Shown: positions 53,938-63,793, counted from the first letter of the stretch. The stretch is 64,000 nucleotides of DNA from Pseudodesulfovibrio cashew (GCF_009762795.1 NZ_CP046400.1:3139501-3203500); one strand, 5' to 3'. Notes: generated by a model from the sequence alone, not told the origin. Made by a program: numbers and translations.

Positions 53938-54600
53938 ATGATGTCACACCGCTCCAAACAGTTCCTTATCGACGACCTTTCCATGAAGGAGTCCTGGCGG
54001 CTCTTCAAGATCATGTCTGAAATCGTGGAAGGCTTTGAAAATCTCTCCGAAATCGGCCCCGCCGTATCCATGTTCGGATCGGCCCGGGTCAAACCCGAGG
54101 ACCCGCTCTACCTTCAAACCGTTGAGATTTCAAAGAAACTGTCAGAGGCCGGCTATTCCGTGATCACCGGCGGAGGCCCCGGCCTGATGGAAGCGGGAAA
54201 CAAGGGCGCCTTTGAAAACGGCGGCGAGTCCATCGGCCTGCACATCCACCTGCCCATGGAACAGCACAACAATGAATATCTGAATATCCGCAGTGACTTC
54301 CGATACTTCTTCATCCGAAAGTTGATGTTCATCAAGTACGCCCTGGCCTACGTGGCACTGCCCGGCGGATACGGCACTCTGGATGAACTGGCCGAAGCTC
54401 TTGTGCTCATCCAGACGCATCGCATCAAGCCGTTCCCCATCGTCATGTTCGGCACGGAATTCTGGTCCGGCCTGGTGGAATGGTTCGAAAAACAGATCGT
54501 GGCCAACAACTTCGCCAAGAAGGAAGATCTGAACCTCTTCATTATCACGGACGATCCTGACAAAGTCGTCGCCCATATCAGAAAGCACGTCATCATCTAA
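53938..54600 (+). CDS. LOG-family protein (TIGR00730 type)
   Basis: The product is 220 residues. It has the Rossmann-like core of LOG/lysine-decarboxylase-like proteins: VSMFGSARVK, VITGGGPGLMEAGNKGA and PGGYGTLDE. LOG enzymes hydrolyse cytokinin nucleotides in plants; many bacterial ones act on purine nucleotides. The first ATG at 53938 follows GAGGA; an adjacent second ATG at 53941 is possible. Confidence 0.9.
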   Translation: MMSHRSKQFLIDDLSMKESWRLFKIMSEIVEGFENLSEIGPAVSMFGSARVKPEDPLYLQTVEISKKLSEAGYSVITGGGPGLMEAGNKGAFENGGESIGLHIHLPMEQHNNEYLNIRSDFRYFFIRKLMFIKYALAYVALPGGYGTLDELAEALVLIQTHRIKPFPIVMFGTEFWSGLVEWFEKQIVANNFAKKEDLNLFIITDDPDKVVAHIRKHVII

Positions 54601-54606
54601 CGTCGA

Positions 54607-55506
54607 GTGAACGACAAACGAAAAGCACTCCTATTCGGCCTGGCGACGGTGGGCATCTGGTCCACCGTCGCCTCGGCCTTCAAGCTGTCCCTGCGCCACC
54701 TGGCCCCGATTCAATTGCTGGCCTGCGCCTGCGCGGCCTCTCTCGTCGCCTTGGCCATTCTGATCACAATTCAGGGAAAACAAGGGCAGCTCAAACAGCT
54801 GTCCCGGCACCAACTGCTGCGATGCGCCCTCCTCGGTGTGCTCAACCCGTTCCTCTACTACCTGATACTCTTCAAGTCCTACGCCCTGCTGCCCGCCCAG
54901 GAAGCCCAGCCTTTGAACTACACCTGGGCCATCACCTTATCCCTGCTCTCGGTGCCGCTGCTCGGACAAAAAATTTCCATGAAAGCCCTGTTGGCAATAC
55001 TCGTCAGCTATTTTGGAGTGGTAGTCATCTCTACCCACGGAGAACTGCTTGCCTTCCGTTTTTCCAACCCCACCGGGGTGGCGCTGGCTTTAGGCTCGAC
55101 GATCATCTGGGCTCTATACTGGATCGGTAATACCAGATCCGACACGGACCCGATAATCGGTCTGTTTCTCAACTTCGCCTTCGGCTTTCCGCTCATTCTC
55201 CTCACCATGTTTTTCGTTTCCGGCCCTCCGGCATTCAGCGTGGAAGCGGTCCTCGGTTCAGCCTATGTAGGATTCTTCGAAATGGGCGTCACCTTCGCCC
55301 TATGGCTTACAGCCATGAAGCATGCGGCCCTTCCCGACGGCGGAGGGACGGCCCGTATTGCCAATCTCATTTTTCTCTCTCCTTTCCTCTCCCTCATCTT
55401 TATCCACTTCCTGGTTGGTGAGGAGATCCTCCTCTCCACTGTGGCGGGCCTGGGTTTCATCATCGCCGGCAATGTCCTGATGCAATGGGGATCACGCAAT
55501 AAATGA
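54607..55506 (+). CDS. EamA/DMT-superfamily transporter
   Basis: The product is 299 residues with about ten transmembrane segments in two EamA repeats. The first starts with ALLFGLATVGIWSTVASAFKLS and the second with PTGVALALGSTIIWALYWIGNT. It is likely an exporter of metabolites or amino acids. A GTG at 54607 is the chosen start; the ribosome binding site is weak. It follows the LOG gene by 6 nt. Confidence 0.9.
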   Translation: MNDKRKALLFGLATVGIWSTVASAFKLSLRHLAPIQLLACACAASLVALAILITIQGKQGQLKQLSRHQLLRCALLGVLNPFLYYLILFKSYALLPAQEAQPLNYTWAITLSLLSVPLLGQKISMKALLAILVSYFGVVVISTHGELLAFRFSNPTGVALALGSTIIWALYWIGNTRSDTDPIIGLFLNFAFGFPLILLTMFFVSGPPAFSVEAVLGSAYVGFFEMGVTFALWLTAMKHAALPDGGGTARIANLIFLSPFLSLIFIHFLVGEEILLSTVAGLGFIIAGNVLMQWGSRNK

Positions 55507-55736
55507 TATTTATCTTCAAATCGCGGGATTTATGAACGCTGGAGCCAACAGTAGGAAGAAGGGCCATCTCTTGACAAAACTTCAAATGACCGAACTGCCC
55601 CCTCTGTTATCCAATCAATTTCCAATTTCTTTGACAATAAATTCCCCGGCATCTACTGTTTCCGGAATCTCTGAAAAACACACTCATGCGCTATGCATTC
55701 TCGCAGCATTTAGCAGGTGCAAAACAAGGAGGACTC
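55507..55736. other. Intergenic region upstream of the monooxygenase-fold gene
   Basis: About 230 bp. It contains a promoter candidate: TTGACA (55631-55636), 17 nt, TACTGT (55654-55659). Another TTGACA at about 55573 has no good partner. No gene was seen. Confidence 0.3.
55631..55659 (+). promoter_or_regulatory. Candidate sigma-70 promoter for the ABM-domain gene
   Basis: A perfect -35 TTGACA with a 17-nt spacer to a weak -10 TACTGT, about 80 nt upstream of the ATG at 55737. Confidence 0.35.
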
Positions 55737-56057
55737 ATGTTCGCAGTTATGGTCACCGTACACATCAAGCCGGAAAAGAGAGACGAATTCATCAAGGAGA
55801 TGATACTGGACGGAGAAGGGTCGATAGCCAACGAAGAAGGATGCCTCCTTTTCAACATCATAGAGGATAAAGAAGACCCCAATTGTCTGCACCTTTATGA
55901 AGTTTACACCAGTGAAAAGGCCTTTGAAATCCACGAAGGCATGCCGCACTTCAAGAGATGGGTGGAAACAACCGCCGACCTTCTTGCCAAACCACTTGAA
56001 GTTGCTACCGGGACACACTTGTTCCCGGCCGATTCCATATGGAAAAAACAAGAATAA
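55737..56057 (+). CDS. Antibiotic biosynthesis monooxygenase (ABM)-domain protein
   Basis: The product is 106 residues with an ABM/YgiN-like dimeric alpha-beta barrel fold: VMVTVHIKPEKRDEFIKEM, EEGCLLFNIIEDKEDPN, EVYTSEKAFEIHEGMPHFKRW. The function ranges from quinol oxidation to heme degradation in this fold; no substrate is implied. AAGGAGGACTC precedes the ATG. It is a single-gene unit with terminator. Confidence 0.88.
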   Translation: MFAVMVTVHIKPEKRDEFIKEMILDGEGSIANEEGCLLFNIIEDKEDPNCLHLYEVYTSEKAFEIHEGMPHFKRWVETTADLLAKPLEVATGTHLFPADSIWKKQE

Positions 56058-56080
56058 TCCCGAAAATGAAATGAAAATGA

Positions 56081-56113
56081 AAAAGCACTGCTCCAAGAGC
56101 GGTGCTTTTTTTT
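56081..56113 (+). terminator. Terminator of the ABM-domain gene
   Basis: A 13-bp stem with one wobble and a CAA loop, followed by eight T residues. Confidence 0.85.
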
Positions 56114-56323
56114 CCAGCTGCCGAGTCAACAGTTAACCGGAATCTCTCAACATATATTTGCCGAATGGACCGAAACAAACTCATTCGTATCCAATTGGCG
56201 GGATCAGTGCTCTTTTCAAACCACGCCAGCCGATGCAAGATAATGAAACAAATGCTTTTTATTGCTCAATTTTTACATATAGGATATGCCTAAATTACGA
56301 GAATCGATTAAAAGAAGGATTCC
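56114..56323. other. AT-rich leader of the binding-protein/kinase unit
   Basis: About 210 bp of AT-rich DNA upstream of the gene at 56324. TTGCTC, 17 nt, TATGCC (near 56262-56290) is a weak promoter guess. No ORF was supported. Confidence 0.25.
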
Positions 56324-57445
56324 ATGACGCTCAGCAGATACCTTGGCATCATCGCCATATTCTGTGCCCTCTTCCTTACGGCTTGTAGCGATGCCTCGCC
56401 GATTATCGTAGGCTTTTCCGGACAATTGACGGGAAGTAATTCCGACCTGGGAACCGCCGGAAGAAACGGCGTTATACTAGCATTGGAAAACATCAATGCC
56501 GCCGGAGGAATAGACGGTCGGCCATTAGAACTGTTAACAGCCGACGATCACAATACACCTGAAGGAGCCATCCAGGCCGACCGCGAACTGATCGACGCAG
56601 GGGTGGTAGCCATCATCGGGCACATGACCAGCTCACTTTGCCTGGCTGCGATGCCGCAGATTTCCGAAAACGGGATCGTCATGATCTCACCCACTGCTTC
56701 CTCCCCACAATTCTCGGGCAAAGTAGACGCCTTTTTCAGAACAATGATGGAGGCATCTGTTCGCAGCAAAGATTTGGCCGAGTATGCCTATTCCAGAATT
56801 GGTATCAATTCCGTAGTCTCAGTGGCTGAATCGGACAACAAGAGTTACTCCTTCTCGTTTATCGCCAACTTTGGTGACGCCTTCAAAGCGCTCGGCGGAA
56901 GAATGGTGGGTGAAATCACCTATTCCACTCAAAATCCACAAGACTGGCAAAAACTCATAGCGGAACTCAAAGAAAAACGGCCGGATGCTCTCCTCCTGGC
57001 CTGCCCGGCTCAAGATGCGGCTGCCATCGTCCAGAAAATCAATTTTTCCGGACTGCATCTCCCAATATTGTCCGGCTCTTGGGCCTACACGGAAAGGCTG
57101 CTCCTCTGGGGTGGAAGGTATGCCGAAGGAATGATCTTCGCCATCGACTATGCCTTCGACAACCCCAGACCGGAATTTATAAAATTCAAGGAACATTACA
57201 AAAATCGATTTGGAAAAGAACCTAATTTCGCTTCAGCTTTTTCTTATGAAGCAACCCTAGCTTTGGCGGAAGGACTGAAGAAAACAAAAGGAACACCCAC
57301 GGGCCTGGCGAACGCAATGGCCCCAAGCCAAACGATCAACGGCGTGGTAGGTCCATTCAAACTCAACCCGTTCGGTGACGTAACCCGAAAAGTTTTCATA
57401 GTAACCGTCCAGAATAAAGAATTCAGAACACTGGAAATGCGATAG
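56324..57445 (+). CDS. Periplasmic-binding lipoprotein (branched-chain amino acid type, LivK-like)
   Basis: The product is 373 residues with a lipoprotein signal peptide, lipobox FLTAC. The mature protein is a type 1 periplasmic-binding fold: IIVGFSGQLTGSNSDLGTAGRNGV, AIIGHMTSSLCLAAMPQI, FRTMMEASVRSKDLAEYAY. It is followed after 38 nt by a hybrid histidine kinase and has no transporter genes beside it. It is therefore likely to be the sensing partner of the kinase. Confidence 0.87.
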   Translation: MTLSRYLGIIAIFCALFLTACSDASPIIVGFSGQLTGSNSDLGTAGRNGVILALENINAAGGIDGRPLELLTADDHNTPEGAIQADRELIDAGVVAIIGHMTSSLCLAAMPQISENGIVMISPTASSPQFSGKVDAFFRTMMEASVRSKDLAEYAYSRIGINSVVSVAESDNKSYSFSFIANFGDAFKALGGRMVGEITYSTQNPQDWQKLIAELKEKRPDALLLACPAQDAAAIVQKINFSGLHLPILSGSWAYTERLLLWGGRYAEGMIFAIDYAFDNPRPEFIKFKEHYKNRFGKEPNFASAFSYEATLALAEGLKKTKGTPTGLANAMAPSQTINGVVGPFKLNPFGDVTRKVFIVTVQNKEFRTLEMR

Positions 57446-57483
57446 GCAAACTTGTTCAAATACTGACAACGGCGAGACGGCAG

Positions 57484-60069
57484 ATGGCATCATTCTCACT
57501 CAGACAACTTGTCCAGCGCAACCTTACCTTCTGGATGCTGATACCCAGCATCAGTCTCATAATGTTGCTGGGAGCATATGCCGCCTATGAAAAAAGCAAG
57601 GATTTCGAGGCAAGAAATACCGTCCTTACGCAGGTTTTGGCCAAGCACATCACTGAGCACGCAAGTGACTCCCAATCTGCGCTCGGCTCGCTAGCCAACA
57701 GTATTACCCGCTACGATCCGTTCTGGTTCCAGTGGATGTTCAGCAACTTCCTGTTGGCCTATCCCTATTTCGAACAATTGATTTACGTGGATATTCATGG
57801 CCGAATAAGAGCCACCTACCCTCAAAAGGATTCCACGCTCTTCTCAATGGATCTGTTTCTCGACAAAGCCACGTCGAAAGTTTCCATTCTCTCAGCCCCG
57901 ATTCCTTCGGCCATTTCGCACAACCTGGTTATCTACATCGGCGTACGGCTGAGCAACAACGACATCCTGCTGGGCGAACTCAGCCTTACAAGTCTTCAGA
58001 ACCATGTTCAGGAGCTTCTGCCACAGGAACAAGGAAACCTCGTCCTGATGGACTCGTATGGAAACCTAATCTCCCATTCGGATTTCCAAAGGGTTGAGAG
58101 GCAGGAGAACATAGGCAACCTGAGCATCATACGAAACCACAAATCAAAGACGACCCTAACGGCCGTATACAAGGATGACGGCGTATACCGCATCGGGACT
58201 GTTGCGAACATTCCCAGAACCAACTGGCAGATCCTGATATCAAAACCACTCAAAGATGTATTCCTGCCCATCCTGTCCCCCCTGTTGGCACTACTCACTG
58301 TCATTCTCTGCCTTTTCATCATGTTCGCCCAATTCCTGCTTCACCGTTTGAAAGAAAGCGTTGTGGAGCCATTGGCGGATTTTACGCAATCAATTGAATT
58401 GACCGCCCAAGGCAATTACCGAAAGCCCGAGAATGGACGCCAGGTTTTCTCCGAGCTGGCCATCATCCAGGATGAATTCGACAAGATGGTCCTTCACGTG
58501 GACAAACGTGAAGGAGAAATCAAGGAGAGCGAGGAACGATTCAGACAGTTGGTGGAAAATATCCATGAAGCATTCTGGATCACCGAAACCGAAAACAACT
58601 CCTTCATATATGTCAGCCCGTCCTATGAAATGATCTGGGGACGAACCCGCGAGTCCTTGTACGGAAACCCGGAATCCTTCTTCCTCGCAATTGACAACGC
58701 GTTCCGTTTCCGTGTGCTGGAGCGATTCAATCGAGTGCGCACCGAAGGAAGAATCCTTGATGAAGAGTTTCAGATCATCATGCCGGATGGCAAGAAGCGA
58801 TGGCTTAGAGCCCAGTCCTTTCCAGTTTATGACGGAGACGGCAAATGCGTTCGCATGGTCGGCCTGGCTGAAAACATTTCCGACCGTAAGGCGATCCAAT
58901 TGGCCCTGGTCAAGGCCAAGCAGGCAGCGGAGTCCGCAAGCCAGGCAAAAACGGAGTTCTTAACGAATATCAGCCATGAACTGCGCACTCCGCTAAACGG
59001 CATCCTGGGTATGCTTCAATTGACGCAAAGCACGCCCCTGAACGCGGAACAGAGTGATTACATCAACACGGCCATCAGTTCGAGCAAGGTCCTGCTCAAT
59101 GTCATCAACGACATTCTTAATATCGCTCAGATCGAAGCAGGCAAACTGACATTGCGCGAACAGTTATTCAAGCCACATGAAATACTGGAAACTATCTACA
59201 AGTTCTTCAAGCTCTCCACCGAGTCAAAAGAATTGAGGCTCAGGCTGGATGTGGAACCGGGGCTGCCTCCGTATCTTCTTGGAGACGAAGTCCGCATCCG
59301 CCAGATTCTTTTCAATCTGGTAGGCAATTCAGTCAAATTCACGGAGGAGGGCGGAATCGATATTACCGTCAAGGCCCTCCCCTACAGCAACAAGCCGAAG
59401 ACCGTAAACATCCTATTCACCATAACAGATACCGGCATCGGCATCCCTCATGAAAAGATCAGTTACGTATTCGAATCCTTTACCCAAGTGGATGGCACAT
59501 ATACTCGAAGCTACCAAGGCACCGGGCTCGGACTGGGAATTGTCAAGAAGTTGGTCGAACTCATGAACGGCTCCATAACCGTAGATAGCTGCGTGGGAAA
59601 GGGAACGACGATCTACGTCACCCTGCAACTCGCCGTTCCATCAAATGAGCAAATCAGCAATTCCAAAGCCCTCAGCCGCCATGTCCACCAAGCGAAACGA
59701 AAGCTGTCCATTCTTGTTGCGGAAGACGACAGGGTCAACCAAATCGCCATCAAGAGAATGATTCAAAAACTCGGGCATACCGCCATCTGCGTCAGCGACG
59801 GCGAAAAGGCTTTGAGGCTACTGAAAGAGGAACCATTCGACTGCGTCTTCATGGATATACAAATGCCGGTGATGGACGGAATCGAAACAACAAAACAAAT
59901 TCGGACCTCGAAAGAATTGGAGGCTGTCGCCGACATCCCCATCGTGGCCCTGACCGCCCATGCCATGCCCGAGGACCGGGACAAATTTCTTCGTGTTGGC
60001 ATGAGTGACTACATTTCCAAGCCGGTTTCATTTGAGGAACTTGCGCAGACGCTAGCCAACATCCAATAA
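57484..60069 (+). CDS. Hybrid sensor histidine kinase
   Basis: The product is 861 residues. An N-terminal membrane segment, a periplasmic dCache-like domain (about 35-255) and a second membrane segment ([23 protein letters not shown]) are followed by a HAMP region, a PAS domain (about 360-470), HisKA with His498 in [11 protein letters not shown], the ATPase domain with [10 protein letters not shown] and DTGIGIP, and a C-terminal receiver with Asp791 in [11 protein letters not shown]. No output or HPt domain is fused. The binding-protein gene upstream suggests ligand delivery to the periplasmic part, as in LuxP-LuxQ or TorT-TorS. Confidence 0.92.
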   Translation: MASFSLRQLVQRNLTFWMLIPSISLIMLLGAYAAYEKSKDFEARNTVLTQVLAKHITEHASDSQSALGSLANSITRYDPFWFQWMFSNFLLAYPYFEQLIYVDIHGRIRATYPQKDSTLFSMDLFLDKATSKVSILSAPIPSAISHNLVIYIGVRLSNNDILLGELSLTSLQNHVQELLPQEQGNLVLMDSYGNLISHSDFQRVERQENIGNLSIIRNHKSKTTLTAVYKDDGVYRIGTVANIPRTNWQILISKPLKDVFLPILSPLLALLTVILCLFIMFAQFLLHRLKESVVEPLADFTQSIELTAQGNYRKPENGRQVFSELAIIQDEFDKMVLHVDKREGEIKESEERFRQLVENIHEAFWITETENNSFIYVSPSYEMIWGRTRESLYGNPESFFLAIDNAFRFRVLERFNRVRTEGRILDEEFQIIMPDGKKRWLRAQSFPVYDGDGKCVRMVGLAENISDRKAIQLALVKAKQAAESASQAKTEFLTNISHELRTPLNGILGMLQLTQSTPLNAEQSDYINTAISSSKVLLNVINDILNIAQIEAGKLTLREQLFKPHEILETIYKFFKLSTESKELRLRLDVEPGLPPYLLGDEVRIRQILFNLVGNSVKFTEEGGIDITVKALPYSNKPKTVNILFTITDTGIGIPHEKISYVFESFTQVDGTYTRSYQGTGLGLGIVKKLVELMNGSITVDSCVGKGTTIYVTLQLAVPSNEQISNSKALSRHVHQAKRKLSILVAEDDRVNQIAIKRMIQKLGHTAICVSDGEKALRLLKEEPFDCVFMDIQMPVMDGIETTKQIRTSKELEAVADIPIVALTAHAMPEDRDKFLRVGMSDYISKPVSFEELAQTLANIQ

Positions 60070-60093
60070 AAAACACTCACCGATAGGGCGCGA

Positions 60094-60849
60094 TTACCAC
60101 TTCGATCGCCCAACGGGCATGTAGAAAAATTCCACCCGCCGGTTGGTTCTCTTATTGGCCTCGGTAGTACTAGGCAGGATAGGCTTGGCACTGGCGTACC
60201 CGACAGCCTTCATCCGGTTGGCTTTAACTGTGGAATGATCGAGAATATACCGCAGGCACGATGCCGCACGGGCAGCCGAGAGCTCCCAATTGGATGCATA
60301 CAGCTTGGATTCCGTTTCCGCACCATCAGTATGCCCGCGTATGATCAAATTGAAATTCTTGTTCTCCATTCCGTCAATGACAACCTGCAGGCCCTGCTTG
60401 GATTCAGGGGTCAATTTGGCCGACCCTTTATCGAACATGGCGCTGTTGTCAAAACGAAGCATGACTCCGGATTTGTCACTGCTGACCCTGGCCATCTTGG
60501 ACAGATCCTTGGAACGAATAAACTTTTTCAGCCTAGCCCCGAGTTCCACGATCTCGCGATTCTCACGTACGCTCCGCCTCTCCTTGAAGGCCGTTTCGGC
60601 ATACGGCGCAGCCAACGCACTCGGATCCTTGGTCTGCACACCCAGGGCTTCCTGGACCGACCCCATCATGATGCGAAAGTTCGTCACATCCTGGTTCGTG
60701 AAGGACAGCAGCAGCACGAAAAAGCACAGTAGCAACGTCACCATGTCGGCAAACGTTGCCATCCAAGCAGGAATGCCCTCCTCCTGCGGCGGCGGCTCGG
60801 ACTGGACTCCGCCCGAGGTCTGTTCTTCTTCAACCGCTTCTTTCGCCAT
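60094..60849 (-). CDS. Flagellar motor protein MotB, second paralogue
   Basis: The product is 251 residues. One N-terminal membrane helix carries the proton-binding Asp in WMATFADMVTLLLCFF, and a C-terminal OmpA-like peptidoglycan-binding domain follows (NLIIRGHTDGAET, SNWELSAARAASCLRYI, RRVEFFYMP). It differs from the gene upstream in the N-terminal Gln/Glu/Pro-rich extension (VEEEQTSGGVQSEPPPQEE). The start at 60849 is chosen over 60867. It lies 11 nt after the first MotB stop. Confidence 0.93.
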   Translation of the reverse strand: MAKEAVEEEQTSGGVQSEPPPQEEGIPAWMATFADMVTLLLCFFVLLLSFTNQDVTNFRIMMGSVQEALGVQTKDPSALAAPYAETAFKERRSVRENREIVELGARLKKFIRSKDLSKMARVSSDKSGVMLRFDNSAMFDKGSAKLTPESKQGLQVVIDGMENKNFNLIIRGHTDGAETESKLYASNWELSAARAASCLRYILDHSTVKANRMKAVGYASAKPILPSTTEANKRTNRRVEFFYMPVGRSKW

Positions 60850-60860
60850 GGCTATCCACC

Positions 60861-61625
60861 CTACCACGCATCGCGCTGCGGCATGTGCAGGTAAAATTCA
60901 ACACGCTGATTTTTAAGCCTATTCGCCTCAGAATCATTGGGTACTTCAGGCCGTGTATCCGCATACCCAACGGCTTTGGCCCGATTGATCTCAATTCCAC
61001 CCTTATTGATAATATAGTCGAGAGCCACCGCCGCCCGCGCAGCGGACAACTCCCAGTTGGAAGGGAATTTTGCCGTGGAAATGGGACGATCGTCCGTATG
61101 TCCCCTGACCACGAGATTGAGTTTGTAGTCCTTGAGCACCTTGATCACCTTGTCCAAAATCCGGTATGCGCCGGGGGAAAGCTCCGCGCTTCCGGGGTTG
61201 AACATGGCGCTGGACCGTGCGCTGAAAATGACGCCGTCACGATCGGCTGTCACACCGGTCCCTTCCCTGATTTTGGCGTCTTCGTCGTCCAACAACGACT
61301 TGATGCGCATGATCACACCGAGGAGAAGACGCTCGTCATGGGAGATGTTGGCAGCCATCTTTTTGGCTGTTTCGCTTGTGCTGAACATTGCCATGTCCTC
61401 GGAGACCGCTCTCACCTCCTTGACGCCAAACGCCCCCTTGATGGAACCGAGCGCATCCCGATACTTCTGTTCACTCTGTTCGGCAAAGGAAAGCAAAAGC
61501 ACAAAAAAACAGAGCAGCAACGTCACCATATCGGCAAACGTAGCCATCCACGCAGGAAGCCCTTCCTCTCCCGGAGGTTCCTCGGGCGGCTTGCGCTGTA
61601 TCTGTTCTTCAGCCTTTTCAGCCAT
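60861..61625 (-). CDS. motB: Flagellar motor protein MotB
   Basis: The product is 254 residues. It has the same layout as its neighbour: WMATFADMVTLLLCFFVLLLSF with the critical Asp, then an OmpA-like domain (LVVRGHTDDRP, SNWELSAARAAVALDYI, NQRVEFYLHMP). It forms the stator with MotA, whose gene lies 20 nt upstream. The short N-terminus (AEKAEEQIQRKPPEEPPGEEG) is proline- and Glu-rich. Confidence 0.94.
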   Translation of the reverse strand: MAEKAEEQIQRKPPEEPPGEEGLPAWMATFADMVTLLLCFFVLLLSFAEQSEQKYRDALGSIKGAFGVKEVRAVSEDMAMFSTSETAKKMAANISHDERLLLGVIMRIKSLLDDEDAKIREGTGVTADRDGVIFSARSSAMFNPGSAELSPGAYRILDKVIKVLKDYKLNLVVRGHTDDRPISTAKFPSNWELSAARAAVALDYIINKGGIEINRAKAVGYADTRPEVPNDSEANRLKNQRVEFYLHMPQRDAW

Positions 61626-61645
61626 GACGGTCCTCCGTGAGGCGT

Positions 61646-62398
61646 CTAGGTATTCTCTCGCATGGCGGGCGAGAGGAAGGCTTGCAGCTTTTCTTTGACC
61701 ACGGTGGGATGGTCGCCACGCTGGAGGGACGAGACTCCCTCAATCATGATCTGCATGAACAATGAGTCCTCGGCCGACCGCTCCTCCAGTTTGGTGGCCA
61801 GTGGCAGGAAGACACAGTTGGCCATAATCGCTCCGTAAAACGTCGTCAGCAAAGCAACAGCCATGGCGGGACCGATGGATGATGGATCCGAAAGATTGGA
61901 AAGCATATTAACCAGGCCGATAAGCGTACCGATCATTCCGAAGGCCGGAGCCATGGCCCCCATACCCTTGAAAACCGCCTGCCCCTGCCTGTGCCGCTGT
62001 TTCATGAACTCCAACTCGATCTCCATAACCGAACGGACCAGAGATTCGCTGGAGCCGTCCACCACCAGCATCACTCCCTTCTTGAGAAAGGCGTCTTCAA
62101 TGGGAACCTTCTCAAGGGCAACCAGACTTTCCTTCCTGGCTGTGTCCGCCAATGAGGTGATTTGGCGGATGATCTCCTGGGGATCATTGGACTTGAACAG
62201 CAAGGTCTTCAGGCCAACCTTGATCGTGCCGATAACCGTCCCCATGGGGAACATGACGAAGGTGACCGCAAAGGTACCGCCGATAACGACAACAATGGAT
62301 GGGATGTCGAGGAAGCCTGCAGCGTTTCCACCCATGAAAATGGTGGTGAAAACCAGGCCGAATGCTCCGACAAGACCGATGAGAGTTGCGATATCCAT
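61646..62398 (-). CDS. motA: Flagellar motor protein MotA
   Basis: The product is 250 residues. It has four hydrophobic segments; GMIGTLIGLVNML and AVALLTTFYGAIMAN are the helix 3 and 4 signatures, and the cytoplasmic loop holds the charged residues that contact FliG. It forms the proton- or sodium-driven stator with MotB. There is no obvious motif distinguishing MotA from PomA. The gene precedes two motB copies. Confidence 0.95.
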   Translation of the reverse strand: MDIATLIGLVGAFGLVFTTIFMGGNAAGFLDIPSIVVVIGGTFAVTFVMFPMGTVIGTIKVGLKTLLFKSNDPQEIIRQITSLADTARKESLVALEKVPIEDAFLKKGVMLVVDGSSESLVRSVMEIELEFMKQRHRQGQAVFKGMGAMAPAFGMIGTLIGLVNMLSNLSDPSSIGPAMAVALLTTFYGAIMANCVFLPLATKLEERSAEDSLFMQIMIEGVSSLQRGDHPTVVKEKLQAFLSPAMRENT

Positions 62399-62401
62399 AA
62401 G

Positions 62402-63523
62402 CTAACTTGTGTGTTTCTTGGCAGTAGCGCCAATTTTTACTTCATTGTTATCGTAATAGAAATAGACATCTTCCAGGTAGTCGTCCACCTTCAGGTAAGC
62501 TGAGCCGATGCTTATCTCGACCCCGGGCTTGACTACTCCTGGCACCAGTATCTTGCAGTTCCCGATGTTCTCCGTCCCATGAATTCCTTCCCACAATTTG
62601 ACCTTGAGCATTTTTAACAAACCAAGCTCCCTTTCCGCCGATTCCAATTTTCTGGCGAACTCATCATGGTTGTCATCGCCCTTGCCCAACACCTTTTCAT
62701 AGGATGAAATGTCTTCGTGCAATTTCTTTATGCGTCGGTTGTACTGCTCGTCAGCATACAACAAGGTCGGATCATAGCCTAACACCAAGGAAGTATTGGT
62801 ATCCAGGCCTCCCCCCAACTGGGTGCCGACGTAGACATAGTCGTGGCAATAGTAATTTCCGCCGGTAAGACGGCCGCCAACCGCAAGCCGACTCCCCGCG
62901 TATACATCCGAATGCATCAGGGCTCCCTTGATAAGGATGTCCCCTCCGGCCTTCAAGGTGGCGTATTCGCAGAACGCGGCCTTGATGGTTTTTCCTGCTT
63001 CCGCAAAGGCCTCCCGGCCTCCCTTGATCCCGCCCCGACAGCTTAAGTCCCTGAGCGCCTCTATCCTCGCGCCCTCCACCTGCCCTTGAACGGTCACGTC
63101 CCTGCCCTGGATGGAAAACCCAGCCCGTACAGAACCGCCGACGGTCAGGTTCCCGATGAAGTCCACATTCCCCGTATGGAAATCGATGTCGCCGGGCAAA
63201 TCCAGATTTTGCCGGACCACGATCTTACCGTCAGCATACATCACGCATCCGTTGACCGCTGCAAAGAGCTTGTCTGGATGCTTGCGGCTCAAGGCAGTAC
63301 CCTTGCCCGCAGGAAACTTCAGATCCTCGCTCACAAACCGAGAATCAACCTCTTCCCGCTCCACGCCTGAAAGATCGACCAACTCGGCAATGATGCTGCC
63401 CGCCTCGACATTCTGGACGAAATTGAGTTGGTAATGATCGACGCTGCCATCATCCTGCTGCTGTGGCTTGAGACTATGCGGATCCCAATCTGGATCAAAA
63501 TGGTGTTTCAGCAAAAACGGCAT
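62402..63523 (-). CDS. FapA-like (DUF342) protein
   Basis: The product is 373 residues. It belongs to the FapA/DUF342 group: GKGTALSRKHPDKLFAAVNG, then a beta-helical repeat region (VRQNLDLPGDIDFHTGNVDFIGNLTVGGSV) and a C-terminal coiled coil (NRRIKKLHEDISSYEKVLG). Members polymerise or act in flagellar gene clusters. The start at 63523 (MPFLLKHHF) follows weakly placed GGA; 63571 is the alternative. It ends 3 nt before motA. Confidence 0.8.
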   Translation of the reverse strand: MPFLLKHHFDPDWDPHSLKPQQQDDGSVDHYQLNFVQNVEAGSIIAELVDLSGVEREEVDSRFVSEDLKFPAGKGTALSRKHPDKLFAAVNGCVMYADGKIVVRQNLDLPGDIDFHTGNVDFIGNLTVGGSVRAGFSIQGRDVTVQGQVEGARIEALRDLSCRGGIKGGREAFAEAGKTIKAAFCEYATLKAGGDILIKGALMHSDVYAGSRLAVGGRLTGGNYYCHDYVYVGTQLGGGLDTNTSLVLGYDPTLLYADEQYNRRIKKLHEDISSYEKVLGKGDDNHDEFARKLESAERELGLLKMLKVKLWEGIHGTENIGNCKILVPGVVKPGVEISIGSAYLKVDDYLEDVYFYYDNNEVKIGATAKKHTS

Positions 63524-63619
63524 GGCACATATCCAAGCGAAATTGAGGGCGACGGCAAAACGGCTACACAAGATAACCAGCGCAAAACATTACATTTATG
63601 ACTTTTTTAACGGATTGAA

Positions 63620-63648
63620 ATCATAGTGAATTTTCTTTTCCCAGTCAA
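63620..63648 (-). promoter_or_regulatory. Sigma-70 promoter candidate for fapA-motA-motB-motB
   Basis: On the minus strand TTGACT, exactly 17 nt, TATGAT: five of six matches in both hexamers. The transcript would start about 90 nt before the fapA-like ATG. It suggests the stator genes use the housekeeping sigma factor. Confidence 0.55.
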
Positions 63649-63707
63649 TGCATTTAGAAGAATCGATGTCTTCCGGCATTCTTTTGTATTAAGTGAGACA
63701 CCCACCC

Positions 63708-63734
63708 TAAAGATATGACCAAAGTTGCCGATGA
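63708..63734 (+). promoter_or_regulatory. Sigma-28 (FliA) promoter candidate for flaG
   Basis: TAAA (63708-63711), 15 nt, GCCGATGA (63727-63734), matching the consensus TAAA-N15-GCCGATAA except for one base. It is about 60 nt upstream of the flaG-like ATG. Confidence 0.65.
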
Positions 63735-63793
63735 GAACAGCGTAAGAGGCAAATCAGGTTGGGATGATTCGTGTAACACCAGGGAGGGAGACC

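Larger units (their letters stand above)
63524..63793. other. Divergent control region between fapA-like and flaG-like genes
   Basis: About 270 bp, AT-rich in the middle. It holds a sigma-70-like promoter reading left and a sigma-28-like promoter reading right, described separately. No other gene was seen. Confidence 0.5.
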
